Source: Flavobacteriaceae bacterium UBA3591
GTDB taxonomy: Bacteria > Bacteroidota > Bacteroidia > Flavobacteriales > Flavobacteriaceae
DNA length: 21,378 nucleotides
NCBI GenBank assembly: GCA_002375695.1
Contig: DFMO01000012.1
Location: 93,827 to 115,204, forward strand
Reading direction: 5' to 3'
Shown: positions 7,681 to 15,266 of the stretch, piece after piece
Position numbering within the stretch: the first letter of the stretch is position 1
Layout of the letters: each line of letters begins with the position of its first letter
Notes under the pieces: model-generated
Told to the model about the DNA's origin: nothing
The model's input: the letters and a program-made list of their open reading frames with translations, nothing else
Database searches by the model: none
Made by a program: the position numbers and the translations under genes

Positions 7681-8393
7681 GATTTTAATTTTTTTAAATA
7701 CCCTGCAATAACCTTTTCTAATCCATCGTAAAGGGCTTCGCTTATAAGGGCATGCCCAATACTTACTTCTAATAAATTTGGGATGTTTTCTTTAAAAAAC
7801 TTAATATTTTCCAACGATAAATCGTGCCCCGCATTAATCCCTAAATCTAATTTATTTGCGAGAATAGCGCATTCGGTATAAGGTTTAATCGCTTCTTTAT
7901 TTCCTTGCGAATATTGGGTCGCAAATTCTTCGGTGTAAAGCTCAATACGGTCTGTTCCTGTTTCGGCAGCGCCTTCAATCATTTTTAAAACCGGGTCTAC
8001 AAAAATTGAGGTTCGAATACCGTTTTGTTTAAATTCGGCAATTATCTCTTTTAAATAATCTTTGTGCTTTACTGTATCCCACCCAGCATTTGAGGTTATA
8101 GCATCTACCGCATCGGGCACCAAGGTTACCTGCGTAGGTTTAATTTCTAACACCATTTTGGTGAAATTATCCATAGGATTGCCCTCAATATTATATTCGG
8201 TAGTAACTATCGATTTTAAATCGTACGCATCTTGATATCGTATATGACGTTCGTCTGGTCTTGGATGAATTGTAATTCCTTGCGCCCCAAAGGATTCAAT
8301 ATCTTTTGCCATTTTTAACAGATTGGGCACATTCCCACCGCGAGCGTTACGAAGGGTGGCAATTTTATTAATATTTACACTTAATTTTGTCAT
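7677..8393 (-). CDS. pdxJ: PdxJ, pyridoxine 5'-phosphate synthase
   Basis: Condenses 1-deoxy-D-xylulose 5-phosphate with 3-amino-2-oxopropyl phosphate to give pyridoxine 5'-phosphate in the DXP-dependent vitamin B6 pathway. It is a TIM barrel of 238 residues, the usual family length. The beginning KLSVNINKIATLRNARGG gives the N-terminal substrate loop. ITIHPRPDERHI (40-51) carries H43 and the neighbouring basic residues that correspond to the E. coli active-site histidine region. NIEGNP and LGINAGHDLSLEN match the family's phosphate-binding and catalytic loops. It is divergent from the CBS-domain gene and shares a 170-base intergenic region with it. It overlaps the downstream hydrolase by four bases. 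Confidence 0.96.
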   Translation of the reverse strand: MTKLSVNINKIATLRNARGGNVPNLLKMAKDIESFGAQGITIHPRPDERHIRYQDAYDLKSIVTTEYNIEGNPMDNFTKMVLEIKPTQVTLVPDAVDAITSNAGWDTVKHKDYLKEIIAEFKQNGIRTSIFVDPVLKMIEGAAETGTDRIELYTEEFATQYSQGNKEAIKPYTECAILANKLDLGINAGHDLSLENIKFFKENIPNLLEVSIGHALISEALYDGLEKVIAGYLKKLKS

Positions 8394-8494
8394 TTTAATA
8401 TTTTAAATAAAGTTTTGCTTTTTCAGTTTTAAAAGAAACACTCACAAGCGGAGTGAAATTTTAACATTTTCGCCTTTTCAGGAAAGATTTTTAA

Positions 8495-8525
8495 CAAAAA
8501 TACAAACCTTCGCGACGTGAGCGAA
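8495..8525 (-). promoter_or_regulatory. Candidate pdxJ promoter with overlapping small palindrome
   Basis: On the minus strand TATTTTTG (8502-8495) matches TAnnTTTG exactly. At a spacing of 19 upstream the sequence is TTCG (8525-8522), a one-base departure from the -33 TTTG. The -33 area overlaps a small inverted repeat, TTCGC (8509-8513) and GCGAA (8521-8525). Use of this promoter would leave a leader of roughly 95 bases before pdxJ. No convincing promoter is seen for the divergent CBS gene. Confidence 0.45.
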
Positions 8526-8563
8526 CCTTTATTTTAAGTAATTTGCAATTAAAATAAATTGTA

Positions 8564-9220
8564 ATGGAAACCCTAAATTACATAATAAACGACATTGAGC
8601 CGTTTGATGTTTCGGCTAAGATAAAAGATGTGCAAATTATTTTTAATCAGCTTACCTATTCGCACGTACCCGTTGAAAAAGATGGGCATTTTATAGGTTG
8701 TGTTTCTGAAAATGATGCGTACTGTTTTGACAATACAAAATCGTTAAGCGATTTTCAATACACACTGGAGCCCTTTCACGTGCTCGAAGACACCAATTGG
8801 CTAGATATTCTTGAGGCTTTTGCATTAAACAACAGCAATATTATGCCAGTTTTAGGAGCCGATAATAAGTATTTGGGTTATTATGAATTGGGCGATATAA
8901 TGAGCCTTTTTAACAATACTCCCTTTTTAAATGAAACGGGAGGAATTATAGTTGTTGAAAAAGACAATCAAGATTATTCGTTTAGTGAAATTTGCCAAAT
9001 TGTAGAATCAAACGGCACCCGTATTTTTGGCGTGTTTATTTCAAAAATAGAGAATGATTTGGTACAAGTTACCTTAAAAATTGGGCACACAGGCATGAAT
9101 AGTATTGTTCAAACCTTTAGACGGTACAATTACAATGTGGTAAGTCAGCACGAAGAAGATAAATTTTTAGAAGATTTAAAACAACGATCAGATTATCTCG
9201 ATAAGTATTTAAATATTTAA
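8564..9220 (+). CDS. CBS-domain protein with ACT-like C-terminal part (AcuB-like)
   Basis: A soluble 218-residue protein without signal peptide. Two CBS-type repeats are suggested at about residues 7-55 (VPVEKDGHFIGCVSENDAY) and 70-118 (NNSNIMPVLGADNKYLGYYELGDIM). The part from about 125 to 195 (GGIIVVE, then FGVFISK and VTLKIG..MNSIVQTFRRYNY) looks like an ACT-type small-molecule fold, as in AcuB-like CBS-ACT proteins. Tandem CBS modules usually bind adenosine nucleotides such as AMP, ATP or NAD. A regulatory or sensory role is likely but unproven, and I recognise no catalytic motif. It lies 79 bases upstream of NAD kinase on the same strand and divergent from pdxJ. This suggests, but does not show, a link to nucleotide-cofactor levels. 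Confidence 0.8.
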   Translation: METLNYIINDIEPFDVSAKIKDVQIIFNQLTYSHVPVEKDGHFIGCVSENDAYCFDNTKSLSDFQYTLEPFHVLEDTNWLDILEAFALNNSNIMPVLGADNKYLGYYELGDIMSLFNNTPFLNETGGIIVVEKDNQDYSFSEICQIVESNGTRIFGVFISKIENDLVQVTLKIGHTGMNSIVQTFRRYNYNVVSQHEEDKFLEDLKQRSDYLDKYLNI

Positions 9221-9299
9221 ACAACTGCAATTGCCACCAAGCAATTTGGCATAAATTTCAGCAATAGAAAACACAACGTTTGCGACTAAAATACACTAA

Positions 9300-10184
9300 A
9301 TGAAAATAGGCATCTACGGACAGTTTTACCACGAAAACTCTGAAGTTTACATTCAGATGTTATTAAATGCACTACAGGAAAGAGATGCAGACGTGCATAT
9401 TGAAGCCAATTTTTTAAACATTATTAACAAAAACCAAGATATTACAAAAAGCTTTTCGGAATTTTCAACCTTTACCAAGTTAGACAAAAGTTTCGATTAT
9501 TTTTTTAGTATTGGTGGCGATGGTACTATTTTAAAAGCAGTAACTTTTGTTACAGATTTAGGTATTCCTATAGTAGGAATCAACACGGGGCGTCTCGGGT
9601 TTTTGGCAACCATTCAAAAAGAAGAAATGACAGCCAGCCTTAACCAAATTTTGGAAGGAGAATACACTATTTCTGAAAGAAGCTTATTAACGGTTCAAAC
9701 ATTTCCGAAGAGCAAAGAAATTGCCCCTTTAAATTTTGCATTAAACGAAGTAGCTGTAAATAGACGCAACACCACGTCTATGATAAAAGTTGAAACTTTG
9801 GTTAACAACAAATACCTTACATCATACTGGTCTGACGGTTTAATAATTGCCACTCCTACGGGTTCTACGGGTTATTCTTTAAGTTGTGGAGGCCCAATAA
9901 TTGATCCGCAAACCAACAGTTTTGTGCTCACCCCCATTGCGCCGCATAATTTAAATGCACGACCTTTGGTAATACCAGATTGCAGCACGGTTTCTTTAAA
10001 AGTTTCGGGAAGAGAAAAAACATTTTTAGTCTCTATGGATTCGCGCATTGCAACTTTAGAAAACGAAACTCAAATTATTATTAAAAAAGCCCCATTCACG
10101 ATAAAATTACTTCAACTACACGACGACAGTTTTATAAAAACCCTTCGAAAAAAACTTTTATGGGGAGAAGATAAACGCAATTAA
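9300..10184 (+). CDS. nadK: NAD kinase
   Basis: Phosphorylates NAD to NADP with ATP or polyphosphate; this is the only route to NADP. It has 294 residues. The GGDGT motif is at 72-76 with D74, the family's essential aspartate. The NEVAVNR motif and the SDGLIIATPTGSTGYSLSCGGP segment, which forms the NAD-binding pocket, are both intact. LTPIAPHNLNARPLVIPD completes the conserved C-terminal domain. The start ATG is the only sensible one. It is preceded by the CBS-domain gene and followed by a gap of 100 bases with the promoter of the next unit. I see no terminator after it. Confidence 0.97.
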   Translation: MKIGIYGQFYHENSEVYIQMLLNALQERDADVHIEANFLNIINKNQDITKSFSEFSTFTKLDKSFDYFFSIGGDGTILKAVTFVTDLGIPIVGINTGRLGFLATIQKEEMTASLNQILEGEYTISERSLLTVQTFPKSKEIAPLNFALNEVAVNRRNTTSMIKVETLVNNKYLTSYWSDGLIIATPTGSTGYSLSCGGPIIDPQTNSFVLTPIAPHNLNARPLVIPDCSTVSLKVSGREKTFLVSMDSRIATLENETQIIIKKAPFTIKLLQLHDDSFIKTLRKKLLWGEDKRN

Positions 10185-10223
10185 ACAATAAAATCTATCA
10201 AATTTTGTTAATCATCAAAGACA

Positions 10224-10257
10224 AATAAACTTACGCTAATGTAAAGACAAGTTTATT
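10224..10257. repeat. Inverted repeat abutting the DUF6089-uppS-bamA promoter
   Basis: Perfect 9-bp arms, AATAAACTT (10224-10232) and AAGTTTATT (10249-10257), are separated by 16 bases. A smaller nested pair, TTAC (10231-10234) and GTAA (10241-10244), lies inside. The repeat ends two bases before the -7 box at 10260, so it covers the spacer and -33 region. There is no T run after it, so a terminator is unlikely; an operator or a structured site is possible. Confidence 0.5.
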
Positions 10258-10259
10258 GT

Positions 10260-10267
10260 TATATTTG
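10260..10267 (+). promoter_or_regulatory. -7 box for the envelope-assembly unit
   Basis: TATATTTG matches TAnnTTTG exactly. It ends 17 bases before the DUF6089 ATG, predicting a leader of about 10 bases. A good -33 TTG is not visible at the right spacing, and an inverted repeat occupies that region. It probably drives DUF6089-uppS-bamA-skp-skp. Confidence 0.55.
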
Positions 10268-10284
10268 CAAACTTTTTAATTTAT

Positions 10285-10974
10285 ATGAAGTATTTCGCGA
10301 CTGTATTTTTAATACTCTCCACAACTTTTTTTACGTACTCCCAAACCTATGAAATAGGAGGTTTAATAGGAGGGGCAAATTATATTGGCGATGTTGGGAA
10401 AACAAATTTTATAAACCCAAATACTCTGGCAATTGGCGGATTGGTAAAATGGAACAGAAGCACAAGACACGCTTTTAGAGGGTCTTTAATGGTAGCAAAG
10501 ATAGAAGGCGATGACTTAAAAAGCAACAACAGCCGAAGAAATCAACGCGGTTATTCTTTTCAAAATACTATTAAAGAAATATCTTTAGGGTTAGAATACA
10601 CCTTTTGGGAATTTAACGTGCACAGCCAACGATCTATTTCTACTCCCTATTTATACACCGGCTTAACTTATTTTTGGTACGATGCGCTCTATAAAAGAGG
10701 AGATATTATAACAGAATACGATAAAGCAGGAAGCGTTGCAATACCCATGGTTGTTGGCTATAAAGCAAATATAGGTGTAAACGCTATGGTAGGTTTTGAA
10801 ATTGGAGCGCGATACACATTTACCGATAATCTAGACGGTAGTAACCCCGTAAAAGATCTTGCCGACGATCAAAGTTTAAAGTTTGGGAATACAAATAGCG
10901 ACGATTGGTATGTATTCACTGGTATAACTGTTACTTTTGCCTTCGGAAGAAAACCTTGCTATTGCAATTTTTAA
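10285..10974 (+). CDS. DUF6089-family outer-membrane barrel protein
   Basis: A 229-residue protein with a signal peptide (about 1-20, ending FTYSQ). Alternating aromatic and glycine-rich strands follow, such as YEIGGLIGGANYIGDVG, ISLGLEYTFWEF and GFEIGARYTFTDNLDGS. This suggests a small outer-membrane beta-barrel. The start with IGGLIGGANYIGDVG resembles the Bacteroidota family DUF6089, known only by position and predicted fold. The C terminus is FAFGRKPCYCNF, with two cysteines in the last five residues. It is the first gene of the run leading into uppS and bamA, only 7 bases before uppS, which argues for co-expression with outer-membrane assembly. No enzymatic motif is visible and the function is unknown. 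Confidence 0.75.
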   Translation: MKYFATVFLILSTTFFTYSQTYEIGGLIGGANYIGDVGKTNFINPNTLAIGGLVKWNRSTRHAFRGSLMVAKIEGDDLKSNNSRRNQRGYSFQNTIKEISLGLEYTFWEFNVHSQRSISTPYLYTGLTYFWYDALYKRGDIITEYDKAGSVAIPMVVGYKANIGVNAMVGFEIGARYTFTDNLDGSNPVKDLADDQSLKFGNTNSDDWYVFTGITVTFAFGRKPCYCNF

Positions 10975-10981
10975 TTAGTAA

Positions 10982-11725
10982 ATGAATTTGAAAGACCAAA
11001 TAAATTTAAATAAACTGCCAGAGCATTTAGCCATAATTATGGACGGTAATGGGCGCTGGGCAAAACAAAAAGGTCTATTTAGATACAAAGGGCATGAAAA
11101 TGGCTCAAAAGCTGTACGCGAAATAATTGAAGGATGTGCAGAAATTGGCATCCCCTTTTTAACCCTATATGCGTTTTCTACCGAAAATTGGAACCGACCA
11201 AAAATTGAAGTAGATTTATTGATGAAACTTTTAGTTTCGGCATTAAAGCAAGAGATTACCACCTTACAAGAAAACGATATTAAACTAAATGCCATTGGCA
11301 ATCTCGATGCGCTTCCTAAAAGAGCTCAAAACGAACTATTAAACGTAATTGAAGCTTCAAAAAACAACAAACGCATGACCGTAACACTGGCATTAAGTTA
11401 TGGATCGAGAGAAGAAATAATAAAAACAATTAAAGAGATTAGTGTTAAAGTTAAAAATAACCTAATTTCGCCGCACGATATTGATGAAACGGTAATAAAT
11501 AATCATCTTTACACGCAAAATTTACCAGATGTAGATTTGTTAATCCGCACCAGTGGCGAGCAGCGTATTAGTAATTTTCTACTTTGGCAAATAGCATACG
11601 CCGAATTGTATTTTACTGAAACACTTTGGCCGGATTATACTAAAAACCATCTTTTTGAAGCTATAATAAATTATCAAAACAGAGAAAGAAGATTTGGAAA
11701 AACCAGTGAACAACTTAAACAATAG
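10982..11725 (+). CDS. uppS: Isoprenyl transferase, undecaprenyl diphosphate synthase
   Basis: Cis-prenyltransferase that extends farnesyl diphosphate with isopentenyl units to make undecaprenyl diphosphate, the lipid carrier for peptidoglycan and surface glycans. It has 247 residues. IIMDGNGRWA carries the catalytic/Mg-binding D21 with G22, N23, R25 and W26. KGHENGSKAVRE, LYAFSTENWNRP, LLIRTSGEQRISNFLLWQ and YAELYFT make up the remaining conserved regions. It is a soluble cytoplasmic enzyme. It sits 7 bases after the DUF6089 gene. Its 3' end may overlap the start of bamA, depending on which non-ATG start is used. Confidence 0.96.
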   Translation: MNLKDQINLNKLPEHLAIIMDGNGRWAKQKGLFRYKGHENGSKAVREIIEGCAEIGIPFLTLYAFSTENWNRPKIEVDLLMKLLVSALKQEITTLQENDIKLNAIGNLDALPKRAQNELLNVIEASKNNKRMTVTLALSYGSREEIIKTIKEISVKVKNNLISPHDIDETVINNHLYTQNLPDVDLLIRTSGEQRISNFLLWQIAYAELYFTETLWPDYTKNHLFEAIINYQNRERRFGKTSEQLKQ

Positions 11726-14306
11726 TTTCCTATTGCAATTATACAGAAAATCTTATTGTATTTTTTTATTTACAATACTTTCCGTTTTTTCATTACACGC
11801 GCAACAAAAAGAACTTGACAGCGGTAGAAAATACACAATAAACAACATAACTGTAACCGGGGCTCAAAACTTTAATGAGCAAACCGTAATTGCATTTACA
11901 GGTCTTAAAAAAGGAGACCGCATCTACATTCCAGGCGAAAAATTAAGCCAAGTAACAAAAAAGCTTTGGGAGCAAAACCTATTTAGCGATATCGCTTTTT
12001 ACGTTACCAATATAGATGGAGACAAAGCAGATTTAGAACTCTATATTGTTGAGTTGCCCAAACTTAACGAAGTAGTTATTGAAGGTGATAAAATTAGAAA
12101 AGCTAAAAAGAAAGAAATCATTAAAGACAATGATCTTAAGCCAGGCGCAAAGATTACCGAAAACCTTATAACCACTACCAAAAACTATATTACAAATAAG
12201 TTTAAAGAAGATGGTTTCTTTAATACCCAGGTTAAAATTACCACCACTCCCAAAATAGACTCGTTAGGCGTAGAAGAATCGCGCGATATGACTATTTCAA
12301 TAGACAAGGGAGAACGTGTAAAAATTGCGTCTATCAATTTTAAAGGAAATAAAGATTTTTCCGACAGCAAATTAAAACGCGCCATGAAAAAAACGAAAAA
12401 GAAAAGTCTATTTCGTTTTTGGAAACGATCAAAATATACCGAAGAAGGCATTGAAGAAGATCGAGAAAATATTTTAACCAAATACAAGTCTAACGGCTAC
12501 CGCGATGCACGTATTATAAACGACTCAATTCGTGTTTTAAATGACGAGACCGTTGCGCTAGATATAACCTTAGAAGAGGGCGATAAATACTATTTTGGCG
12601 ATATTAGATTTATTGGAAATAGCGTTTTTACAGACGGCCAGCTACGCCAAGTTTTAGGAATACAAAAAGGTGAAGTTTACAACGGTATTTTACTGCAAGA
12701 ACGCATCGCAGACGAAACAGATCCCGAAGCAAACGACCTAACAAACCTATACCAAAACAACGGGTATCTTGCGGCACGTATCAACCCAGTTGAAGTAGCT
12801 GTACGCAACGATACAATCGATTTTGAAATTAGAATAATGGAACGCAATCTTTTCTACTTCGACCACGTAACCGTAGTAGGAAACGACCGTACCAACGACC
12901 ACGTAATCTACAGAGAGTTAAGAACCCGTCCTGGTCAAAAATACAGTAAAAGAGACGTGGTAAGAACCATTCGCGAGTTAGGACAATTAGGATTTTTTGA
13001 CCCCGAGCAACTTTCGCCAAACTTTAAAACAGTTGATGAAAACAATGGTTTAGTAGACCTTGAATATTCGGTTGTTGAAAAAGGATCTAGCCAGATCGAG
13101 CTTCAAGGAGGTTACGGTGGTGGCGGATTTGTAGGTACGTTGGGACTTTCGTTTAACAATTTTTCGCTTAAAAACATTTTTAACTTAGATTCATATAAGC
13201 CGCTGCCAATGGGCGATGGTCAAAAATTATCTATTAGAGCGCAAGCCAGTAGTTATTACCAAACCTATAGTTTATCGTTAACCGAGCCCTGGTTAGGGGG
13301 TAAAAAGCCCGTACAATTTTCTACTTCTTTTTCACACACCATTCAAAATTTCTACGATTACAGAAATAGAAGAGCAGATAAATCGAGAAGCTTTACTATT
13401 ACTGGAGGTTCTATTGGTCTTGCTAAAAAAGTAAAATGGCCAGATGATTATTTTGTGTGGTCTAACGCGTTGAGTTTTCAGCATTACAATTTAAATAACT
13501 ACAACACGGGTCTATTTACCTTTGGAGATGGTTTTTCAAACAACTTAGCATATACTATTGGAATAAGCAGAAATAACACTGCAACCAACCCAATTTATCC
13601 TACGCAAGGTTCTGAATTTAGCATAACTGCAAAGTTAACACCTCCCTATTCGGCGTTTAACAATGTAGATTATAAAGCGCTTTCAGATGAAAGGGCACTA
13701 TTAACACAAGTAAGCCCAGACGACCCAGAGTTTATAGATAGCAATAAGCGCATTTCAGAAATTGACCAAGAGCGTTTTGGCTGGTTAGAGTATTACAAAG
13801 TTAAATTTAAAGGAAGTTGGTATACCCGTTTAATTGGCAAAATGGTATTGCGAACAAATACCGAATTTGGTTTCCTTGGAGCATATAACCAAGACAGAGG
13901 CGTACCTCCTTTTGAACGATTTTTTGTTGGTGGTGACGGCTTAGGAGCATACAGTTTAGATGGTCGCGAGGTTATACAAATGCGTGGATACCCCAACCAA
14001 TCACTTTCAGACCAAGACGGAAATACGATTTATAATAAATTTTCGTTAGAGGTAAGATATCCAGTAACTTTGGCACAAATGGCATCTATTTATGTATTAG
14101 GTTTTGCCGAAGGTGGAGCATCGTATGATGGGTTTAGAAATTATAATCCATTTCAATTAAAACGATCAGCTGGCGCAGGATTGCGTATATTTATGCCAGC
14201 ATTCGGACTTTTAGGTATCGATTTTGGATATGGATTCGATCCAATTTTAGGCGGAACCGAAAAGAACGGATGGGAAACACACTTTATTATTGGGCAACAA
14301 TTTTAA
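11706..14306 (+). CDS. bamA: BamA, outer-membrane protein assembly factor (Omp85)
   Basis: Central subunit that folds and inserts beta-barrel proteins into the outer membrane. A signal peptide ends near SLHAQ. POTRA repeats occupy roughly residues 30-460, with typical starts such as INNITVTGAQNFNEQTV, IASINFKGNKDFSDSKL and FGDIRFIGNSVFTDGQL. The barrel follows, with the lid-loop motif MRGY at about 759-762, matching the family (V/I)RG(F/Y). The C terminus is WETHFIIGQQF, ending in Phe as the barrel signal requires. No ATG exists upstream of the signal peptide, and the first internal Met is near residue 195. The start must therefore be GTG 11706 (chosen; overlaps uppS by 20 bases), TTG 11694, or TTG 11733, which begins just after the uppS stop and gives the most typical signal peptide. 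Two Skp genes follow. Confidence 0.95.
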   Translation: MNNLNNSFLLQLYRKSYCIFLFTILSVFSLHAQQKELDSGRKYTINNITVTGAQNFNEQTVIAFTGLKKGDRIYIPGEKLSQVTKKLWEQNLFSDIAFYVTNIDGDKADLELYIVELPKLNEVVIEGDKIRKAKKKEIIKDNDLKPGAKITENLITTTKNYITNKFKEDGFFNTQVKITTTPKIDSLGVEESRDMTISIDKGERVKIASINFKGNKDFSDSKLKRAMKKTKKKSLFRFWKRSKYTEEGIEEDRENILTKYKSNGYRDARIINDSIRVLNDETVALDITLEEGDKYYFGDIRFIGNSVFTDGQLRQVLGIQKGEVYNGILLQERIADETDPEANDLTNLYQNNGYLAARINPVEVAVRNDTIDFEIRIMERNLFYFDHVTVVGNDRTNDHVIYRELRTRPGQKYSKRDVVRTIRELGQLGFFDPEQLSPNFKTVDENNGLVDLEYSVVEKGSSQIELQGGYGGGGFVGTLGLSFNNFSLKNIFNLDSYKPLPMGDGQKLSIRAQASSYYQTYSLSLTEPWLGGKKPVQFSTSFSHTIQNFYDYRNRRADKSRSFTITGGSIGLAKKVKWPDDYFVWSNALSFQHYNLNNYNTGLFTFGDGFSNNLAYTIGISRNNTATNPIYPTQGSEFSITAKLTPPYSAFNNVDYKALSDERALLTQVSPDDPEFIDSNKRISEIDQERFGWLEYYKVKFKGSWYTRLIGKMVLRTNTEFGFLGAYNQDRGVPPFERFFVGGDGLGAYSLDGREVIQMRGYPNQSLSDQDGNTIYNKFSLEVRYPVTLAQMASIYVLGFAEGGASYDGFRNYNPFQLKRSAGAGLRIFMPAFGLLGIDFGYGFDPILGGTEKNGWETHFIIGQQF

Positions 14307-14345
14307 AACGTGGCACGATATTTTCTTAAACAACAACCAAATAAT

Positions 14346-15212
14346 ATGAAGACAAGAAAAATACTATTTTTTACGCTTTTCCTTTTTTGCTTCAGCTTTA
14401 TGGCAGAAGCCCAAAGAGGAGCTAGAATTGGATATATCGATATGGAATATATCCTTGAAAGTGTTCCAGAATACAGAGAGGCTTCTATTCAATTAGAAGG
14501 TAAAGTTCAACGTTGGAAACAAGATATTGAAAAGAAGCAGAAGGAAATAGACCAAATGAAATTGAATCTTGCAAACGAAAGAGTACTTCTTACAAAAGAA
14601 CTTATTGATGAGCGAGAAGAAGAAATTAAAATCAAGGAAGATGAAATGCTTCAGTACCAGCAAGACCGTTTTGGTCCTAATGGCGATTTAATGATTCAAA
14701 GAAGGCAATTGGTACAGCCTATTCAAGATCAAGTTTTCAATATTGTTCAAGAAGTTGCAGAAAATAAAAAGTACGATTTTATTTTTGACAAATCTGCAGA
14801 CGTAGTAATGTTGTTTGCAGCCAAAAGAAATGATGTTAGCGATTTGGTATTAAGAAGTATTGAGCGCGCTGGCAGAAGAGTACAAGCAGCCGACAAAAAA
14901 GAAAAACGCGAAATAGAAAGACGCGAAAAACTATCGGCCGAAGAAGAAGGCGCAATTACCGAAAGAGAAAAGGCAATTGAAGAAAAGAAAGAAGAACGCG
15001 AAAAAACAATAGCTGCAAAAAAAGCAGAACGTGAAGAGATGATGGCACAACGCCAAAGAGAACGTGACTCAATTCGCGCTGCAAAGAAAGCCGAATTTGA
15101 AGCACGAAGACAACGCTTAATTGAAGAAAGAGAAAGAAGAAGAGACTCGCTATTAAACGCTAGAAAAAATAGAAATAACCCTCCTAAAGGCAGAAACGAA
15201 GGAGAAGAATAA
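14346..15212 (+). CDS. OmpH/Skp-family chaperone with a long charged tail
   Basis: Periplasmic chaperone that holds unfolded outer-membrane proteins for BamA. A signal peptide (about 1-21, ending MAEAQ) precedes IGYIDMEYILESVPEYREASIQL, the N-terminal strand and helix of the Skp fold. A coiled coil and the closing strand YDFIFDKSADVVMLFAAKR follow, ending near residue 160. The remaining part, about 125 residues, is extremely rich in E, K and R with repeated AAKKAE and RxRDS(I/L) units. Skp proteins are normally about 160-170 residues, so at 288 this one is extended. The tail ends GRNEGEE. The start is the ATG at 14346; a GTG 12 codons upstream (14310) lacks the signal-peptide context. It lies 39 bases after bamA and 54 before a second, ordinary Skp. 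Confidence 0.9.
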   Translation: MKTRKILFFTLFLFCFSFMAEAQRGARIGYIDMEYILESVPEYREASIQLEGKVQRWKQDIEKKQKEIDQMKLNLANERVLLTKELIDEREEEIKIKEDEMLQYQQDRFGPNGDLMIQRRQLVQPIQDQVFNIVQEVAENKKYDFIFDKSADVVMLFAAKRNDVSDLVLRSIERAGRRVQAADKKEKREIERREKLSAEEEGAITEREKAIEEKKEEREKTIAAKKAEREEMMAQRQRERDSIRAAKKAEFEARRQRLIEERERRRDSLLNARKNRNNPPKGRNEGEE

Positions 15213-15240
15213 TAGATTACAAATAAAAACGCTAGAAAAA
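15155..15240 (+). repeat. Short direct repeat spanning the end of the first skp
   Basis: AAACGCTAGAAAAA occurs at 15155-15168, inside the charged tail, and again at 15227-15240, in the intergenic gap. The offset is 72 bases, an exact multiple of three. It may be chance in AT-rich DNA or the trace of a small tandem duplication that once extended the tail. Confidence 0.35.
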
Positions 15241-15266
15241 TAACACTTAAATTAAACACACTTACA

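Noticed and set aside
9245..9282. TTTG followed by AACGTTTG upstream of nadK as a promoter
   Set aside because: The -7 box has a mismatch in the conserved TA and the spacing of 26 is too long, so support is insufficient.
10224..10257. The inverted repeat after nadK as a terminator
   Set aside because: The arms are AT-rich and no T run follows; the sequence runs straight into a promoter box.
14747..15259. A 170-codon open frame antisense to the charged tail of the first skp
   Set aside because: It mirrors the A-rich, E/K/R-coding stretch of a well-supported gene, reads as Ser/Leu/Phe-rich sequence, and has no family resemblance. It is a composition artefact.
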